Of a stretch of DNA of 64,000 bases, positions 45,393-57,283 are shown piece by piece. The position numbers and the translations under genes are program-made. The notes under the pieces were generated by a model. The model had not been told where the DNA came from and made no database searches. It saw nothing but the letters and a program-made list of their open reading frames with translations. The DNA is from Pelecanus crispus (lineage: Eukaryota; Chordata; Aves; Pelecaniformes; Pelecanidae): NCBI RefSeq assembly GCF_030463565.1, contig NC_134675.1, positions 20,605,862 through 20,669,861 of the forward strand, read 5' to 3'. How positions within the stretch are numbered: the stretch's first letter is position 1; every line of letters starts with the position of its first letter.

Positions 45393-48300
45393 ATCATAGA
45401 ATCATTTAGGTTGGAAAAGACCCTTAAGATCATCGAGTCCAAATGTAAACTTAACACTGCCAAGTCCACCACTAAACCATGTCCTTAAGTGCCACCTCTA
45501 CACGTCTTTTACATACCTCCAGGGATGGTGACTCAACCACTTCCTTGGGCAGACAGTTCCAATGCTTGACAACCCTTTCGGCAAAGAAATTTATATCCAA
45601 TCTAAAGCTCCCCTGGCGCAGCTTGAGACCATTTCCTCTCATCCTATTGCTAACTACTTGGGAAAAGAGACCGACACCCACCTCACTACAATCTCCTTTC
45701 AGGTAGCTGTAGAGAGCAATAAGGTCTCCCCTCAGCCTCCTTTTCTACAGGCTAAACAACCCCAGTTACCTCAGCCATTCTTCCTAAGACTTCTTCTCTA
45801 GACCCTTCACCAGCTTTGTTGCTCTTCTTTGGATGCATTCAGATGGCTGTTGACCAACAGCCCCAGGTCCTTTTCCACCAGACAGCTTTCAGGCCACTCT
45901 TCCCCAAGCCTGTAGCGTTGCATGGGGTTGTTGTGACCGAAGCGCAGGACCCGGCACTTGGCCTTGTTGAACTTCATACAATTGGCCATCCTGCCCAGAT
46001 CCCTCTGTAGAGCCTTCCTACCCTTGAGCAGATCGACACTCCCACCCAATTTGGTGTCATCTGCAAACTTACTGAGGGTGCACTCGATCCCCTCATCCAG
46101 ATCATTGATAAAGATATTAAACAGAACTGGCCCCAAAACAGAGCCCTGGGGAACACCGCTCGTGACCGGCCACCAACTGGATTTCACTCCATTCACCACA
46201 ACTCTCTGGGCTCAGACATCCAGCCAGTTTTTACCCAGCGAAGAGTACACCCGTCCAAGCCATGAGCAGCCAGTTTCTCTAGGGGAATGCTGTGGGAAAT
46301 GGTGTCAAAGGCTTTACTAAAGTCCAGGTAAACAACATCCACAGCCTTTCCCTTGTCCACTAAGTGTGTCATAGAAGGAGATCAGGTTAGCCAAGCAGGA
46401 CCTGCCTTTCACAAACCCATGCTGACTGGGCCTCATCACCGGGTTGTCCTGTATGTGCCGTGTGATGGCACTCAAGATGATCTGCTCCATAACCTTCCCC
46501 AGCACCGAGGTCAGGCTGACAGGCCTGTAGTTCCCCGGATCCTCCTTCCAGCCCTTCTTGTAGATGGGCATCACATTTACTAACCTCCAGTCAACTGGGA
46601 CCTCCACGGTTAGCTAGGACTGCTGATAAAGGATTGAAAGTGGCTTGGTGAGCACGTCCGCCAGCTCCCTCAGTACCCTTGGGTGGGTCCCATCCAGCCC
46701 CATAGACCCGTGTATGTCTAAGTGGTATAGCAGGTCTCTAACCATTTCCCCTTGGATTATGGGGGCTTCATTCTGCTTCCCCATCTCTGTCTTCCAGCTC
46801 AAGGGGCTGGCTACCCCGAGAACAACTGGTCTGACTATTAAAGACTGAGGCAAAGAAGGCATTAAGTACCTCAGCCTTTTCCTCATCCTTGGTGGCAGTG
46901 TTCCCCCTGCATCCAGCAAAGGATGGAGATTCTCCTTAGTCCTCCTTTTGTTGTTAATGCATTTATATTGTCTTTTACGGCAGTAGCCAGATTAAGCTAA
47001 GCTAGCTGGGCTTCGGCCCTTCTAATTTTCTCCCTGCATAACCTCATGACATCCTTGTGGTCCTCTTAAGTTGCCTGCCCCTTGTTCCAAAGGTCATAAA
47101 CTCTCTTTTTTTTTCCTGATTTACAGCCAAAGCTCTCTGTTCAGCCAGGCCGGTCTTCTTCCCCGACGGTTCATCTTACAGCACATGGGGACGGCCTGCC
47201 TCTGCACCTTTAAGATTCCCTTCTTGAAGAATGTCCAGCCTTCCTGGACTCCTTTGCCCTTCAAGACTGCCTCCCAAGGGACTCTGTCAACCAGGCCCCT
47301 AAACAGGCCAAAGTCTGCCCTCCGGAAGTCCAAGGTAGCAGTTCTGCTAACCACCCTTCTTACTTCTCCAAGAATCAAAAACTCTATCATTTCATGATTG
47401 CTATGCCCAAGACAGCCTCCAACCATCACATCACCCACAAGTCCTTCTCTGTTCACAAACAACAGGTCCAGCAGGGCGCCTTCCCTAGTTGGCTCACTCA
47501 CCAGCTGTGTCAGGAAGTTATCTTCCACACACTCCAGGAAACTCCTAGACTGTTTCCTCTCTGCTGTATTGTATTTCCAGCAGATATCTGGTAAGTTGAA
47601 GTCCCCCATGAGAACAAGGGCTAACGATTGTGAGACTTCTCCCAGCTGCTTATAGAATATTTCATCTGCCTCTTCATCCTGGTTGGGTGGTCCATAACAG
47701 ACTCCCCATGATATCTGCCTTGCTGGCCTTTCCCCTGATTCTTACCCATAAACATTCAACCCTATCATCACCATCATCAAGCTCTAGACAGTCAAAACAC
47801 TTCCTAACATACAGGGCTACCCCACTGCCACTCCTTCCTTACCTATGCCTTCTGAAGAGTTTATACCCATCCATTGCAGCACTCCAGTTGTGCAAGTCAT
47901 CCCACCACGTTTCCATGATGGCAGCTATATCATCATTTTCCAGCTGCACAATGGCTTCCAACTCCTCCTGTTTGTTGCCCATGCTGCGTGCATTGGTGTA
48001 GATGCACTTCGGTTAAGCCATTGATCCCACCACCTTTTTGGGGGGAGAAGCCCTAATTCGTATGTGACCATTCTCAGGCGCTTCCGTGGTTTCTAACACA
48101 TCAACAACCCTTGTGTCTTTACTGCTGCGTGGATCTTCATTCGCTACCCCATTGAGATAGCTAAGGTGCTGCATGCATTAGTACAGGGACATTTCAAATG
48201 TGTTCCAGTGTACTCAGCACATTGTGGAGCACACCGAAAGACCTTGATAGCATACCGTCCCTCAAACATTGGCGTGCTGCCCCCAGGCTTATCTCTAGTG

Positions 48301-48729
48301 ATCCTGGTTTTATCCCTTTCCCCTCTTCAAATCTAGTTTAAGGCTCTTTCAATGAGCCCTGCTAACTCCTGTGCAAAGATCCTTTTCCCCCTTTGAGACA
48401 GGTGTACCCCATCTGTTGCCAGCAGGCCTGCTGTCATTTAGACCGACCTGTGATCAAAAACCCCAAAATTCTGCCAGCAACACCAGTCACAGAGCCAGGT
48501 ATTGATTTGCTGGCTCTTCCTGTGTCTTCCCTCATCATTCCCTGCAACTGGAAGGATGGAGGAGATCACTACTTGTGCTCGTGATCCCTTAACCAGTCGT
48601 CTCAAGGCCCTGAAGTCTCTTTTGATTGCCCTCACACTTCTTATTGCAACTTCATCGCTGCCTACATGACAAAGCAATAATGGATAATAATCTGAGGGCC
48701 ATACCAGAGTAGGAAGTTTTCTTGTCACA
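45393..48729 (-). mobile_element. CR1 LINE (minus), nearly full ORF2 plus part of ORF1
   Basis: The 3' tail is at 45393. ORF2 pieces follow rightward: C-terminus (45681-45472), RT palm (46199-45807, [11 protein letters not shown]), RT fingers (46607-46317), linker and endonuclease (47609-47121, MGDFNLPDICWKYN then GHSNHEMIEF). The ORF1 esterase-like end (about 48726-48440) reads GSDEVAIRSVRAIKRDFRAL. Frameshifts and stops break every part. The copy is cut at 48730 by LTR sequence, so the 5' UTR is missing. Confidence 0.88.
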
Positions 48730-48953
48730 TAGTCATGGTTTAACCCCATTCGGCAACTCAGCACCACACAGCTGCTCGCCCACCATCCCCCACCAGTGGG
48801 ATGGGGGAGACAAAAAAAAAAGTAAAACCCGTGGGTTGAGATAAATGCAGAGGAAGAGAAAGAAATAATACTGATGATAAAAAAATATACAAAAAAAAGT
48901 GATGCACAATGCAACCGCTCACCACCCGCTAACTGATGCCCAGCCATGGGGCC
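48730..48953 (-). mobile_element. LTR-A-related fragment
   Basis: This is the reverse of an LTR-A/F-type 3' half: TCATGGTTTAACCCC, then CCAGTGGGATGGGGGAGA, GGGTTGAGATAAA, and a degenerate A-rich tract with GTGATGCACAATGCAACCGC. It may be the 3' LTR remnant of the adjacent ERVL-type pol. Confidence 0.7.
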
Positions 48954-49944
48954 ATAGCTACTTTCACCCAAAATCAAATTTCCTTGAGGTACACATTGGA
49001 CTTCCCCATCCTTTCACATCACCCACCAAGTGCACCCAGGTCCTTGAGCAAAAACAATCCCACGAATGGGTTTGCCTTTGCCAGAGGGGGAAGTAACCCA
49101 GACTGTCTTCCCCAGCATATTTTTTATGTGCACTACAGGGACTTTATCTCCTTCTACAGTACGTAGAAGTTTTGATTGGGCAGGGCCAGCTTGATTGGCA
49201 GATCCCCTAGTATTGACTAACCAGGTGGCTTTTGCTAAATGTGTATCCCAATGTTTGAATGTCCCACCACCCATTGGTCTCAGGGTAGTCTTTAACAGTC
49301 CATTGTATCATTCAATTTTCCCGGAGGCTGGTGCATGGTAAGGGATGTGATATACCCACTCAATGCCGTGCTCTTTGGCCCAGGTGTCTATGAGGTTGTT
49401 TCGGAAATGAGTCCCATTGCCTGACTCGATTCTTTCTGGGGTGCCATGTCACCACAGGACTTGCTTTTCAAGGCCCAGGATGGTGTTCCGGGCAGCGGCA
49501 TGGGGCACGGGATATGTTTCCAGCCATCCAGTGGTTGCTTCCACCATGGTGAGCACATGTTGCTTGCCTTGGTGTGTTTGTGGGAGCGTGATATAATCAT
49601 TCTGCCAGGCCTCCCCATATTTATATTTCAGCCATCATCCTCCATACCAGAGGGGGTTGAACCGCTTGGCTTGCTTGATTGCAGCGCATGTTTCACATTC
49701 ATGAATAACCTGTGCAATACTGTCCATAGTTAAGTCCTCCCCTCGATCACGAGCCCATCTATATGTTGCATCCCTTCCTTGATGGCCTGAGGCGTCATGG
49801 GCCCACCAAGATATAAATAATTCACCCTTATGTGAGGGTCTAGATCCACCTGAGCCACTTCAATCTTAGCGGCCTGATCCACCTGCTGGTTGTTTCCATG
49901 TTCTTCAGTGGCCCGACTCTTGGGTACGTGAGCATCTACGTGAC
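48954..49944 (-). pseudogene. ERVL-type integrase relic
   Basis: The C-terminal part is clear at 49274-49014: HLAKATWLVNTRGSANQ, then LRTVEGDKVPVVHIKNML and KGKPIRGIVFAQGPGCTWW. The core (49618-49280) is frame-broken; the antisense of 49400-49440 corresponds to a NGTHFRN-type stretch. The RNase H end near 49930-49870 reads into ATEEHGNNQQVDQAAKI. An integrase inserts proviral DNA; this one is broken by several stops. Confidence 0.8.
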
Positions 49945-50520
49945 TGTCCTGGTTTCGGCTGGGATAGAGTTAGTTTTCTTCCTAGTAGCAGGCATAGTGC
50001 TGTGTTTTGGATTTAGTAGGAGAAGAATGTTGATAACACACTGATGGTTTAGTTGTTGCTGAGTACTGCTTATGCTAGTCAAGGACTTTTCAGCTTCCCA
50101 GGCTCTGCCAGGTGCACAAGAAACTGGGAGGGGGCACAGCCAGGATAGTTGATCCAAACTGACCAAAGGGCTATTCCATACCACGTGATGTCATGCTCAG
50201 TATATAAACTGTGGGGGGTTGGCCGGGGAGCAGCAATTGTTGCTCAGGAACTGTCTGGGTATCGGTCAGCAGGAGGTGAGCAATTGCAATGTGCATCACT
50301 TGCTTTGTATATTATTATTACTATTATTATTATATTGTTATTACTACTACTACTACTATTTTACTTTCTTTTATTTCAATTAATAAACTGTTCTTATCTC
50401 AACCCAAGAGTTTTTCCTCACTCTTACTCCTCCGATTCTCTCCCCGATCCCATCGGGGTAGGTGGAGTGAGCGAGCAGCTGTGTGGTGCTTAGTTGCTTG
50501 GCTGGGGTTACACCACAACA
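49945..50520 (+). mobile_element. Solo LTR-A nested in the ERVL-type pol
   Basis: The perfect TSD is GTGAC (49940-49944 and 50521-50525), exactly within the RNase H coding region of the host element. The ends are TGTCCTGGTTTCGGC...ACACCACAACA. The ATT/ACT microsatellite lies at 50307-50362. The CRE is mutated (GTGATGTCA). Confidence 0.93.
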
Positions 50521-50525
50521 GTGAC

Positions 50526-52285
50526 GTACTTTTACAGACAGGTTCTCTACCCGGGCAGCAATATCTTGCCACAGTGCAGCAGCCCAGATGGGTTTGCCTC
50601 TGCGCTGCCAGTTGCTCTGCTTCCATTGCTGCAACCACCCCCACAGGGCATTTGCCACCATCCATGAGTCAGTACAGAGATAAAGGACTGGCCACTTCTC
50701 TCGTTCAGCAATAGAAGCCAGCTGGATGGATTTCACCTCTGCAAAGTTACTTGACTTCCCTTCTCCTTCAGCAGTTTCTGCGACTTGTCGTATAGGACTC
50801 CATACAGCAGCTCTCCACCTCCGATGCTTCCCCACAAGACGACAGGACCCATCAGTGAACAGGGCATATTGCTCCACATTTTCTGGCAGTTTATTATATA
50901 GTGGGGCCTCCTCAGCACGTGTCACCTTCTCCTCTGGTGATATTCTGAAGTTTTTGCCTTCTGGCCAGTCCATGATCACTTCCAAGATTCCTGGGCGACT
51001 GGGGTTTCCTATGCAAGCCTGTTGTGTGATTAGTGCAACCCACTTACTCCACGTAGCATCAGTTGCATGATGTGTACAGGGGACCCTCCCTTTGAACATC
51101 CAGCCCAGCACCGGCAGTCGGGGTGCCAGCAGGAGCTGGGCTTCAGTACCAACCACTTCCGAAGCAGCTCGAACCCCTTCATATGCTGCCAATATCTCTT
51201 TCTCAGTTGGAGTATAGCGGGCTTCGGATCCTCTGTATCCCCGACTCCAAAACGCTAGGGGTCGACCTCGAGTCTCCCCTGGGGCTTTCTGCCAGAGGCT
51301 CCAGGTAGGGCCATTCTCCCCAGCTGCTGTGTAGAGCACATTATTTACATCTTGCCCTGCCCGGACTGGCCCAAGGGCTACTGCATGAACTATCTCACGT
51401 TTAATTTGTTCAAAGGCTTGTTGTTGCTCAGGGTCCCATTTGAAATCGTTCTTCTTCCAGGTCACTTGATAGAGAGGGCTTACGATCTGACTGTAATTTG
51501 GAATATGCATTCTCCAAAAGCCCACAACGCCTAAGAAAGCTTGTGTTTCCTTTTTGCTAGTTGGTGGGGACATAGCTGTTATTTTGTTGATCACATCCAT
51601 TGGGATCTGGCGACGTCCATCTTGCCATTTTATTCCTAAAAACTGGATCTCCTGTGCAGGTCCCTTGACCTTACTTTGTTTTATGGTGAAACCAGCCTTC
51701 AGAAGGATTTGGACTATTTTCTCCCGTTTCTCAAAAACTTCTTCTGCTGTATTGCCCCACACAATGATGTCATCAATGTACTGCAGATGTTCTGGAGCTT
51801 CACCCTGTTCCAGTGCCATCTGGATCAGTCCATGGCCAATGGTAGGTCTGAGTTTCCACCCCTGGGGCAGTCGATTCCAGGTGTACTGAACACCCCTCCA
51901 GGTAAAAGCAAACTGGGGCCTGCTCTCTGCTGCCAAAGGGATTGAGAAAAATGCATTAGCAATGTCAATTGTGGCATACCACTTGGCTGCCTTTGACTCC
52001 AGTTCATATTGAAGTTCTAGCATGTCTGGCACGGCAGCACCCAGCGGCGGTGTAACTTCGTTCAGGCCACGATAGGCCACTGTTAGTCTCCACTCCCCAT
52101 TAGACTTTCGCACTGGCCATATGGGACTGTTAAAGGGTGAGTGAGTCTTGCTGATCACTCCCTGGCTCTCCAGTCGACGAATCAGGTTATGGATGGGAAT
52201 CAGGGAGTCTCGGTTGGTGCGATATTGCCGCCTGTGCACTATTGTGGAAGCGATGGGTACCTGTTGTTCTTCGACCCTCAGCAAC
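50526..52285 (-). pseudogene. ERVL-type pol: reverse transcriptase and RNase H, nearly open
   Basis: A long minus-strand frame is open from 52296 down into the LTR-A insertion. RT: FNSPIWPVRKSNGEWR, TIDIANAFFSIPLA (first Asp), LPQGWKLRPTIGHGLIQ, and the catalytic YIDDIIVWG (about 51785-51760), then FLGVVGFWRMHIPNYSQ. RNase H: LFTDGSCRLV (Asp), SNFAEVKSIQL (Glu), LYLCTDSWMVANALWG (Asp). The protein stops at the solo LTR inserted at 50525. The N-terminal RT start, protease and gag are missing because a CR1 abuts at 52286. The frame itself has few lesions, implying a fairly recent loss. Confidence 0.88.
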
Positions 52286-52517
52286 CCCACAATCATAGAA
52301 TCATAGAATCATTTAAGTTGGAAAAGACCTTTAAGGTCATCCAGTCCAACCATTAACCTAACACTACCAAGTCCACCACTAAACCAATTAAGGGTATAGT
52401 AGCAATTTCATGTTTCCTGGCTTGGTGGCTGGATTATTTTTTAATGAAAGTAAAAACCAAGAATCATTAAGGTTCGAAAGGACCTCTAAGATCATCAGTC
52501 CAACACCACCATGCCCA

Positions 52518-55374
52518 CTAAACCATGTCCCAGAGTGCCACATCTACCCGTTTTTTGAACATTTCCAGGGATTTTGACGCCACCACCTCTCTGGGCAGCC
52601 TGTTCCAATGCTTTACCATTCTTTCTGTGAAGAAATTTTTCCTAATATCCATTCTAAACCTCCCCTGATGCAACTTCAGGCCATTTCCTCTCGTCCTATC
52701 GCTAACTACTTGGGAGAAGAGACCAACAACCACCTCGCTACAACCTCCTTTCAGGTAGTTGTAAAGAGCAATAAGGTCTCCCCTCAGCCTCCTCTTCTCC
52801 AGACTAAACAATCCCAGTTCCCTTAGCCGCTCCTCATGAGACTTGTTCTCTAGACCCTTCACCAGCTTTGTTGCCCTTCTCTGGATACACTCCAGCAACT
52901 CCATGTCCTTCTTGCATTGAGGGGCCCAAAACTGGACACAGTATTCCAGGTGCAGACTCACTGGTGCCGAATACAAAGGGACGATCACTTCCCTGCTCCT
53001 GCTGGCCACACTATTCCTGATACAAGCCAGGATGCTGTTGGCCTTCTTGGCCACCTGGGCACACTGCTGGCTCATGTTCAGCCAGATGTCAACCAACACT
53101 CTCAGGTCCTTTTCGGCCAGGCAGCTTCCCAGCCACTCTTCCCCAAGCCTGTAGTGTTGCATGGGGTTGTTGTGACCCAAGTGCAGGACCCGGCACTTAG
53201 CCTTGTTGAACCTCATACAGTTGGCCTTGGCCCATCGATCCAGCCTGTCCAGATCCCTCTGCAGGGCCGTCCTACCCTCGAGCAGATCGACACTCCCACC
53301 CAGTTTGGTGTCATCTGCAAACTTGCTGAGGGCGCACTTGATCCCCTCGTCTAGATCATTGATAAAGATATTGAACAAGACTGGCCCCAGAACTGTGCCC
53401 TGGGGAACACCGCTTCTGACCGGTCACCAACTGGATGCAACTCCATTCACCACAACTCTCTGGGCTCAGACATCCAGCCAGTTTTTTACCCAGCGAAGAG
53501 TACACCTGCCTAGGCCATCAGCCCCCAGCTTCCCTAGGAGAATGCTGTGGGAGACGGTGTCAAAGACTTGAGTAAAAGTCCAGGTAAACCACATCCACAG
53601 ACTTTCCCTCATCCACTAGGCGGGTCAGCAGGTCATAGAAGGAGATCAGGTTCGTCAAGCAAGACCTGCCTTTCATGAACCCATGCTGGCTGGGCCCGAT
53701 CCCCTGGTTGACCTGCACATGCCTGTTGAGTGCACTCGGTATGAACCGCTCCATAATCTTTCCCGGCACCGAGGTCAGGCTGACGGGCCTGTAGTTCCCT
53801 GGATCCTCCTTCCGGACCTTCTTGCAGATGGGCGTCACATTGGCAAGCCTCCAGTCATCAGGGCCCTCCCCTGTTAACCAGGACTGCTGATAGATGATGG
53901 AAAGTGGCTTGGCAAGCTCCTCTGCCAGCTCCCTCAGTACTCTCGGGTGGATCCCATCTGGCCCCATAGACTTGTGAGCGTCCAAGTGGCGTAGCAGGTC
54001 ATTAACTGCTTCCTCCTGGACTATGGGGGCTCCATTCTGCTCCCCATCCCTGTCTTCCAGCTCAGGGGGCTGAATACCCTGGGGATAACTGGTCTGACTA
54101 TTAGAGACTGAGGCAAAGAAGGCATTAAGTACCTCAGCCTTTTCCTCATCCTTGCTGACAATGTTCCCCCCTGCATCCAACAAAGGATGGAGATTCTCCT
54201 TGGCTCTCTTTTTGTTGTTAATGTACTTGTAGAAACATTTTTTATTATCTCTTATAACAGTGGCCAGATTGAGTTCTAGCTGGGCTTTTGCCTTTCTAAT
54301 TCTCTCTCTGCGTGACCTAACGAGATCCCTGTACTCTTCCTGAGTTGCCTGCCCCTTCTTCCAAAGGTGGTAGACTCTCCTTTTTTCCCTGAGTCCCAGC
54401 AAAAGCTCCCTGTTCAGCCAGGCCAGTCATCTTCCCCGACGGTTGGTCTTACGGCACATGGGGACAGCCCGCTCCTGCGCCCTTAAGACTTCCTTCTTGA
54501 AGAACGCCCAGCCTTCCTGGACCCCTTTGCCCTTCAGGACGGCCTCCCAAGGGACTTTCCCAACCATTGTCCTGAACAGGCCAAAGTCTGCCCTCTGGAA
54601 GTCCATGGTAGTGGTTTTGCTGCCCCTCCTCCTTACGTCACCAAGAATTGAGAACTCTATCATATCATGGTCGCTAAGTCCAAGACGGCCTCTGACCATG
54701 ACATCTCCCACCAGTCCTTCTCTGTTTGTAAACAGCAGGTCAAGCGAGGCACCTCCCCTGGTAGGCTCACTTACCAGCTGCATCAGGAAGTTATCCTCCA
54801 CACACTCTAGGAACTTCCGAGTCTGTTGCCTCTCTGCTGTGTTGTATTTCCAGCAGATGCCTGGCAAGTTGAAGTCCCCCACGAGAACAAGGGCTAGCAA
54901 TTGCAAGACTTCTGCCCGCCGCTTGTGGAACGCTTCATCTACCTCTACATCCTGGTTGGGTGGTCTATAGCAGACTCCTAACAGGACATCCGCCTTGTTG
55001 GCCTTCCCCCTCATCCTTATCCATAAGCACTTGGCCTTATCATCACAATCATTGAGCTCTATACAATCGAAACACTCCCTAACATACAGAGCCACCCCAC
55101 CGCCTCTCCTCCCATGCCTATCCATTCTGAAGAGATTATAGCCATCCAGCGCAGCACTCCAGTCATGAGAGTCGTCCCACCATGTTTCTGTGATGGCGAC
55201 TATGTCATAGCCATCCTGCTGCACAAGGGCTTCCAGCTCCTCCTGTTTGTTGCCCATGCTGCGTGCATTGGTGTAGATGCACTTGAGCCGGGCTATCGAT
55301 TTCACCCCCAACGTTGCCATGCCACCCCTGGGCTCCTCTCTGCTGAGCCTGGTTATATCCCCTTCCCCCTTCAA
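52518..55374 (-). pseudogene. CR1 ORF2 relic (endonuclease + reverse transcriptase)
   Basis: The endonuclease (55374-54430) is identical in all 315 residues to that at 16188-17132, including the stop after TNRRGR. The RT part 1 (54402-53563) keeps [22 protein letters not shown] and YLDFY. The frame breaks near motif A (53560-53400). Part 2 (53378-52518) holds [11 protein letters not shown] (about 53325) and the full C-terminus to the end. It is dead because of the stop and frameshift. Confidence 0.88.
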
Positions 55375-55694
55375 ACCTAGTTTAAAGCCCTCTCAATGAC
55401 TCCCACCAACTCATGAGCGAGAATCCTTTTCCCCTTTGGAGACAGCTGATCTCCATCTGCTGCCAGCAGGCCCGGTGCTGTGTAAACCTCCCCATGATCG
55501 AAAACCCCAAAATTCCACCGATGGCACCAGCCTCTGAGCCACTTGTTAATCAGGTGAGTTTTCCCATTCCTTTCAGCATGCTTCCCTGCCACTGACGGGA
55601 TAGAGGAAAACACTACCTGTGCTCCCAATCCTGCAACCAATCACCCCAGTGCCCTGAAGTCCCTCTTGATTGCTTTAGGACTTCTCTCCGCAAC
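53835..55694 (-). repeat. Partner of the near-identical inverted repeat at 15868-17727
   Basis: The two segments pair base for base with no gap; the single mismatch seen (55405) turns LAHELA into LAHELV in ORF1. Differences become frequent directly outside. Confidence 0.85.
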
Positions 55695-56430
55695 CTCATC
55701 ACTGCCAGCCTGCATAACCAATAGCGGGTAATAATCAGAGGGCTGTACCAGACCAGGGAGTTTCCTAGTAATATTTCTAACCCAGACCCCAGGGAGGCAG
55801 CAGACTTCCCTGTGGGATGGGTCTGGACAGCATATTGGGCCCTCAGTTCCCCACAGGAGGGAATCGCCTACCACAGTTACCCTCCTTTTTTTCTTAACAG
55901 AAGCAGTCATAATGCATGGGGCTGACTGACTTGCCCTAGGCAACCCCCTGGCTGGACCTTCACCTACATCCTCATTTGCCTGGCCCTCAAGTTCCAGAGC
56001 CCCATATCTGTTGTGTAAGGGCAACTGGGAAGGTGAGGGAGGCCGGGAGGGGATTCGCCTGCTGCCCCGAGCAGGGACCTGTTTCCATTCCGCCCCCATC
56101 TCTTAGGTCCCCTCCTTCTGCTTGGTGGCAAGAGGGAAGGGGATCCTCTGCTCCTTGTGGAGCCTCCATCTGCTGCCTTGGCCCCAGGGATGGTAGGGTG
56201 TTGCTCCACCAATCTATCTCCCTCTCACACTCCCTGATACTCCTCAGCCTTTCCACTTCCTCTTTCAGCTCTGCCACCAGGCTGAGCAGATCCTTCACCT
56301 GGTCACCTCCGGTATGAGTGACAGGCTCAGGCGCTCCCTGCAGCCAGAGACCTAGACGGCTGTATGTTTGTGCGGGAGCGCCATCTGGTTCGCCACATTC
56401 CTTCTGGCGATGGCTTTCGGGCAAGTGGAA
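55377..56430 (-). pseudogene. CR1 ORF1 relic
   Basis: It holds a coiled coil (LVAELKEEVERLRSIRECE, about 56300-56230) and an esterase-like domain with VVGDSLLWGTEGP (about 55870-55832), HREVCCLPG, SDYYPLL and the terminal LSPKGKRILAHEL. A TGA at 55641-55643 splits the esterase part, exactly as in the plus-strand copy. Frameshifts lie near 56100-56210. It is longer and better preserved in the middle than the other copy. Confidence 0.83.
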
Positions 56431-56834
56431 ACCATAGTTATGTCTGCTCCTGGGAGGGCGATGACCACTAGTTGTGTTAACTCTTTAGAGCCAGGAGGGG
56501 GACTGCGCCCTGCCCGCACGCCCCACCTGCACAAACTGCCACACCACGCCCTTCTGACACACCACGCCCTGTTTGCCCACCTTGTTTGCCGCGTTCCTGG
56601 TCACTCGCGCTCCATGGGGGCTGCTCTTGTATGTGAGGGGGCACTCTTGTCCCTGCCCATGCTGAGTCAGAGCTGCCACTCATCAGGAGCTCACTCTTTC
56701 CCACTCTGGGGCGGGACCTGGGGTACCCTCTCTCTCCCTGTGCTTTTGCCTTTGTGCTTTTGCCACCGATTTGCCACTTTAGGAAGGGTCCCCCGTCGCA
56801 ATCCTCTGCTCCGGAGCCCTTCGCCTCACTGGCT

Positions 56835-57283
56835 TAATTTCTCTCTTGCTTTCTCGCTATTGCTCTTGCTCACCTTGAGCTTGCTTTCTCTTGCTCACTC
56901 TTTCTTGCGGTCACTTTCTCAATCTCTTTCTCTCACTCCCACCTTCCCTCTTGCTTGCGTTCTTGGCTGCACTCACTTTCTCACTCTCAAGCTTTCGCAC
57001 ACACTCTTGCTTTCTCACACGCTCTATTGCTTTTTCATGCTCTCACTTACTCACTCACAAGCTCATTTTCTTGCTCTCTTGATTTCTCATGCTCTCCCTA
57101 TGTTGCTCTTTCTCTTGCTTGCTCTTGCTTTCTCACTCACTGTCACTTTCTCTCATGCTTTCTCACTCATGCTCTTGCATTCTTTCTCACGGTCTCACTT
57201 TTTCATGCTCAATTTCTCACTTTAATATTTTCTTGCTTAATCACTTTTGTGCTTGCTTTTTTGCTCTCTCTCACCTCACAATC
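56835..57283 (+). repeat. Degenerate pyrimidine tract (CTTGCTCTCT-like)
   Basis: About 450 bp is nearly all C and T on the plus strand, made of varied TTGCT, CTCAC and TTTCTC words. The 285-codon frame that crosses it (56368-57225) is a Leu/Ser/Phe-rich consequence of composition. A similar but shorter tract lies at 62170-62353. Confidence 0.85.

Larger units (their letters stand above)
52286..56830 (-). mobile_element. Full-length-type CR1 LINE (minus)
   Basis: It mirrors the plus-strand CR1 at 14690-20912: the same double tail (52286-52460), ORF2 (55374-52518), ORF1 (about 56430-55377) and GC-rich 5' UTR (about 56470-56830). Unlike that copy it has no nested CR1, and its ORF1 lacks the 70-bp deletion. 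Its 5' UTR has a single copy of the unit that is duplicated at 14721/14942. The flanks differ from those of the plus copy, so they are separate insertions and not the arms of a simple duplication. Confidence 0.9.

Noticed and set aside
15150..56500. A large palindrome with the two full-length CR1s as arms
   Set aside because: Homology stops at the CR1 ends; the sequences beyond (Polinton TIR and intron versus ERV pol and pyrimidine tract) are unrelated.
56368..57225. 285-codon plus-strand frame rich in Leu/Ser/Phe, looking like membrane segments
   Set aside because: It crosses the antisense of CR1 ORF1/5' UTR and then a pyrimidine tract; the hydrophobic look is a composition effect.
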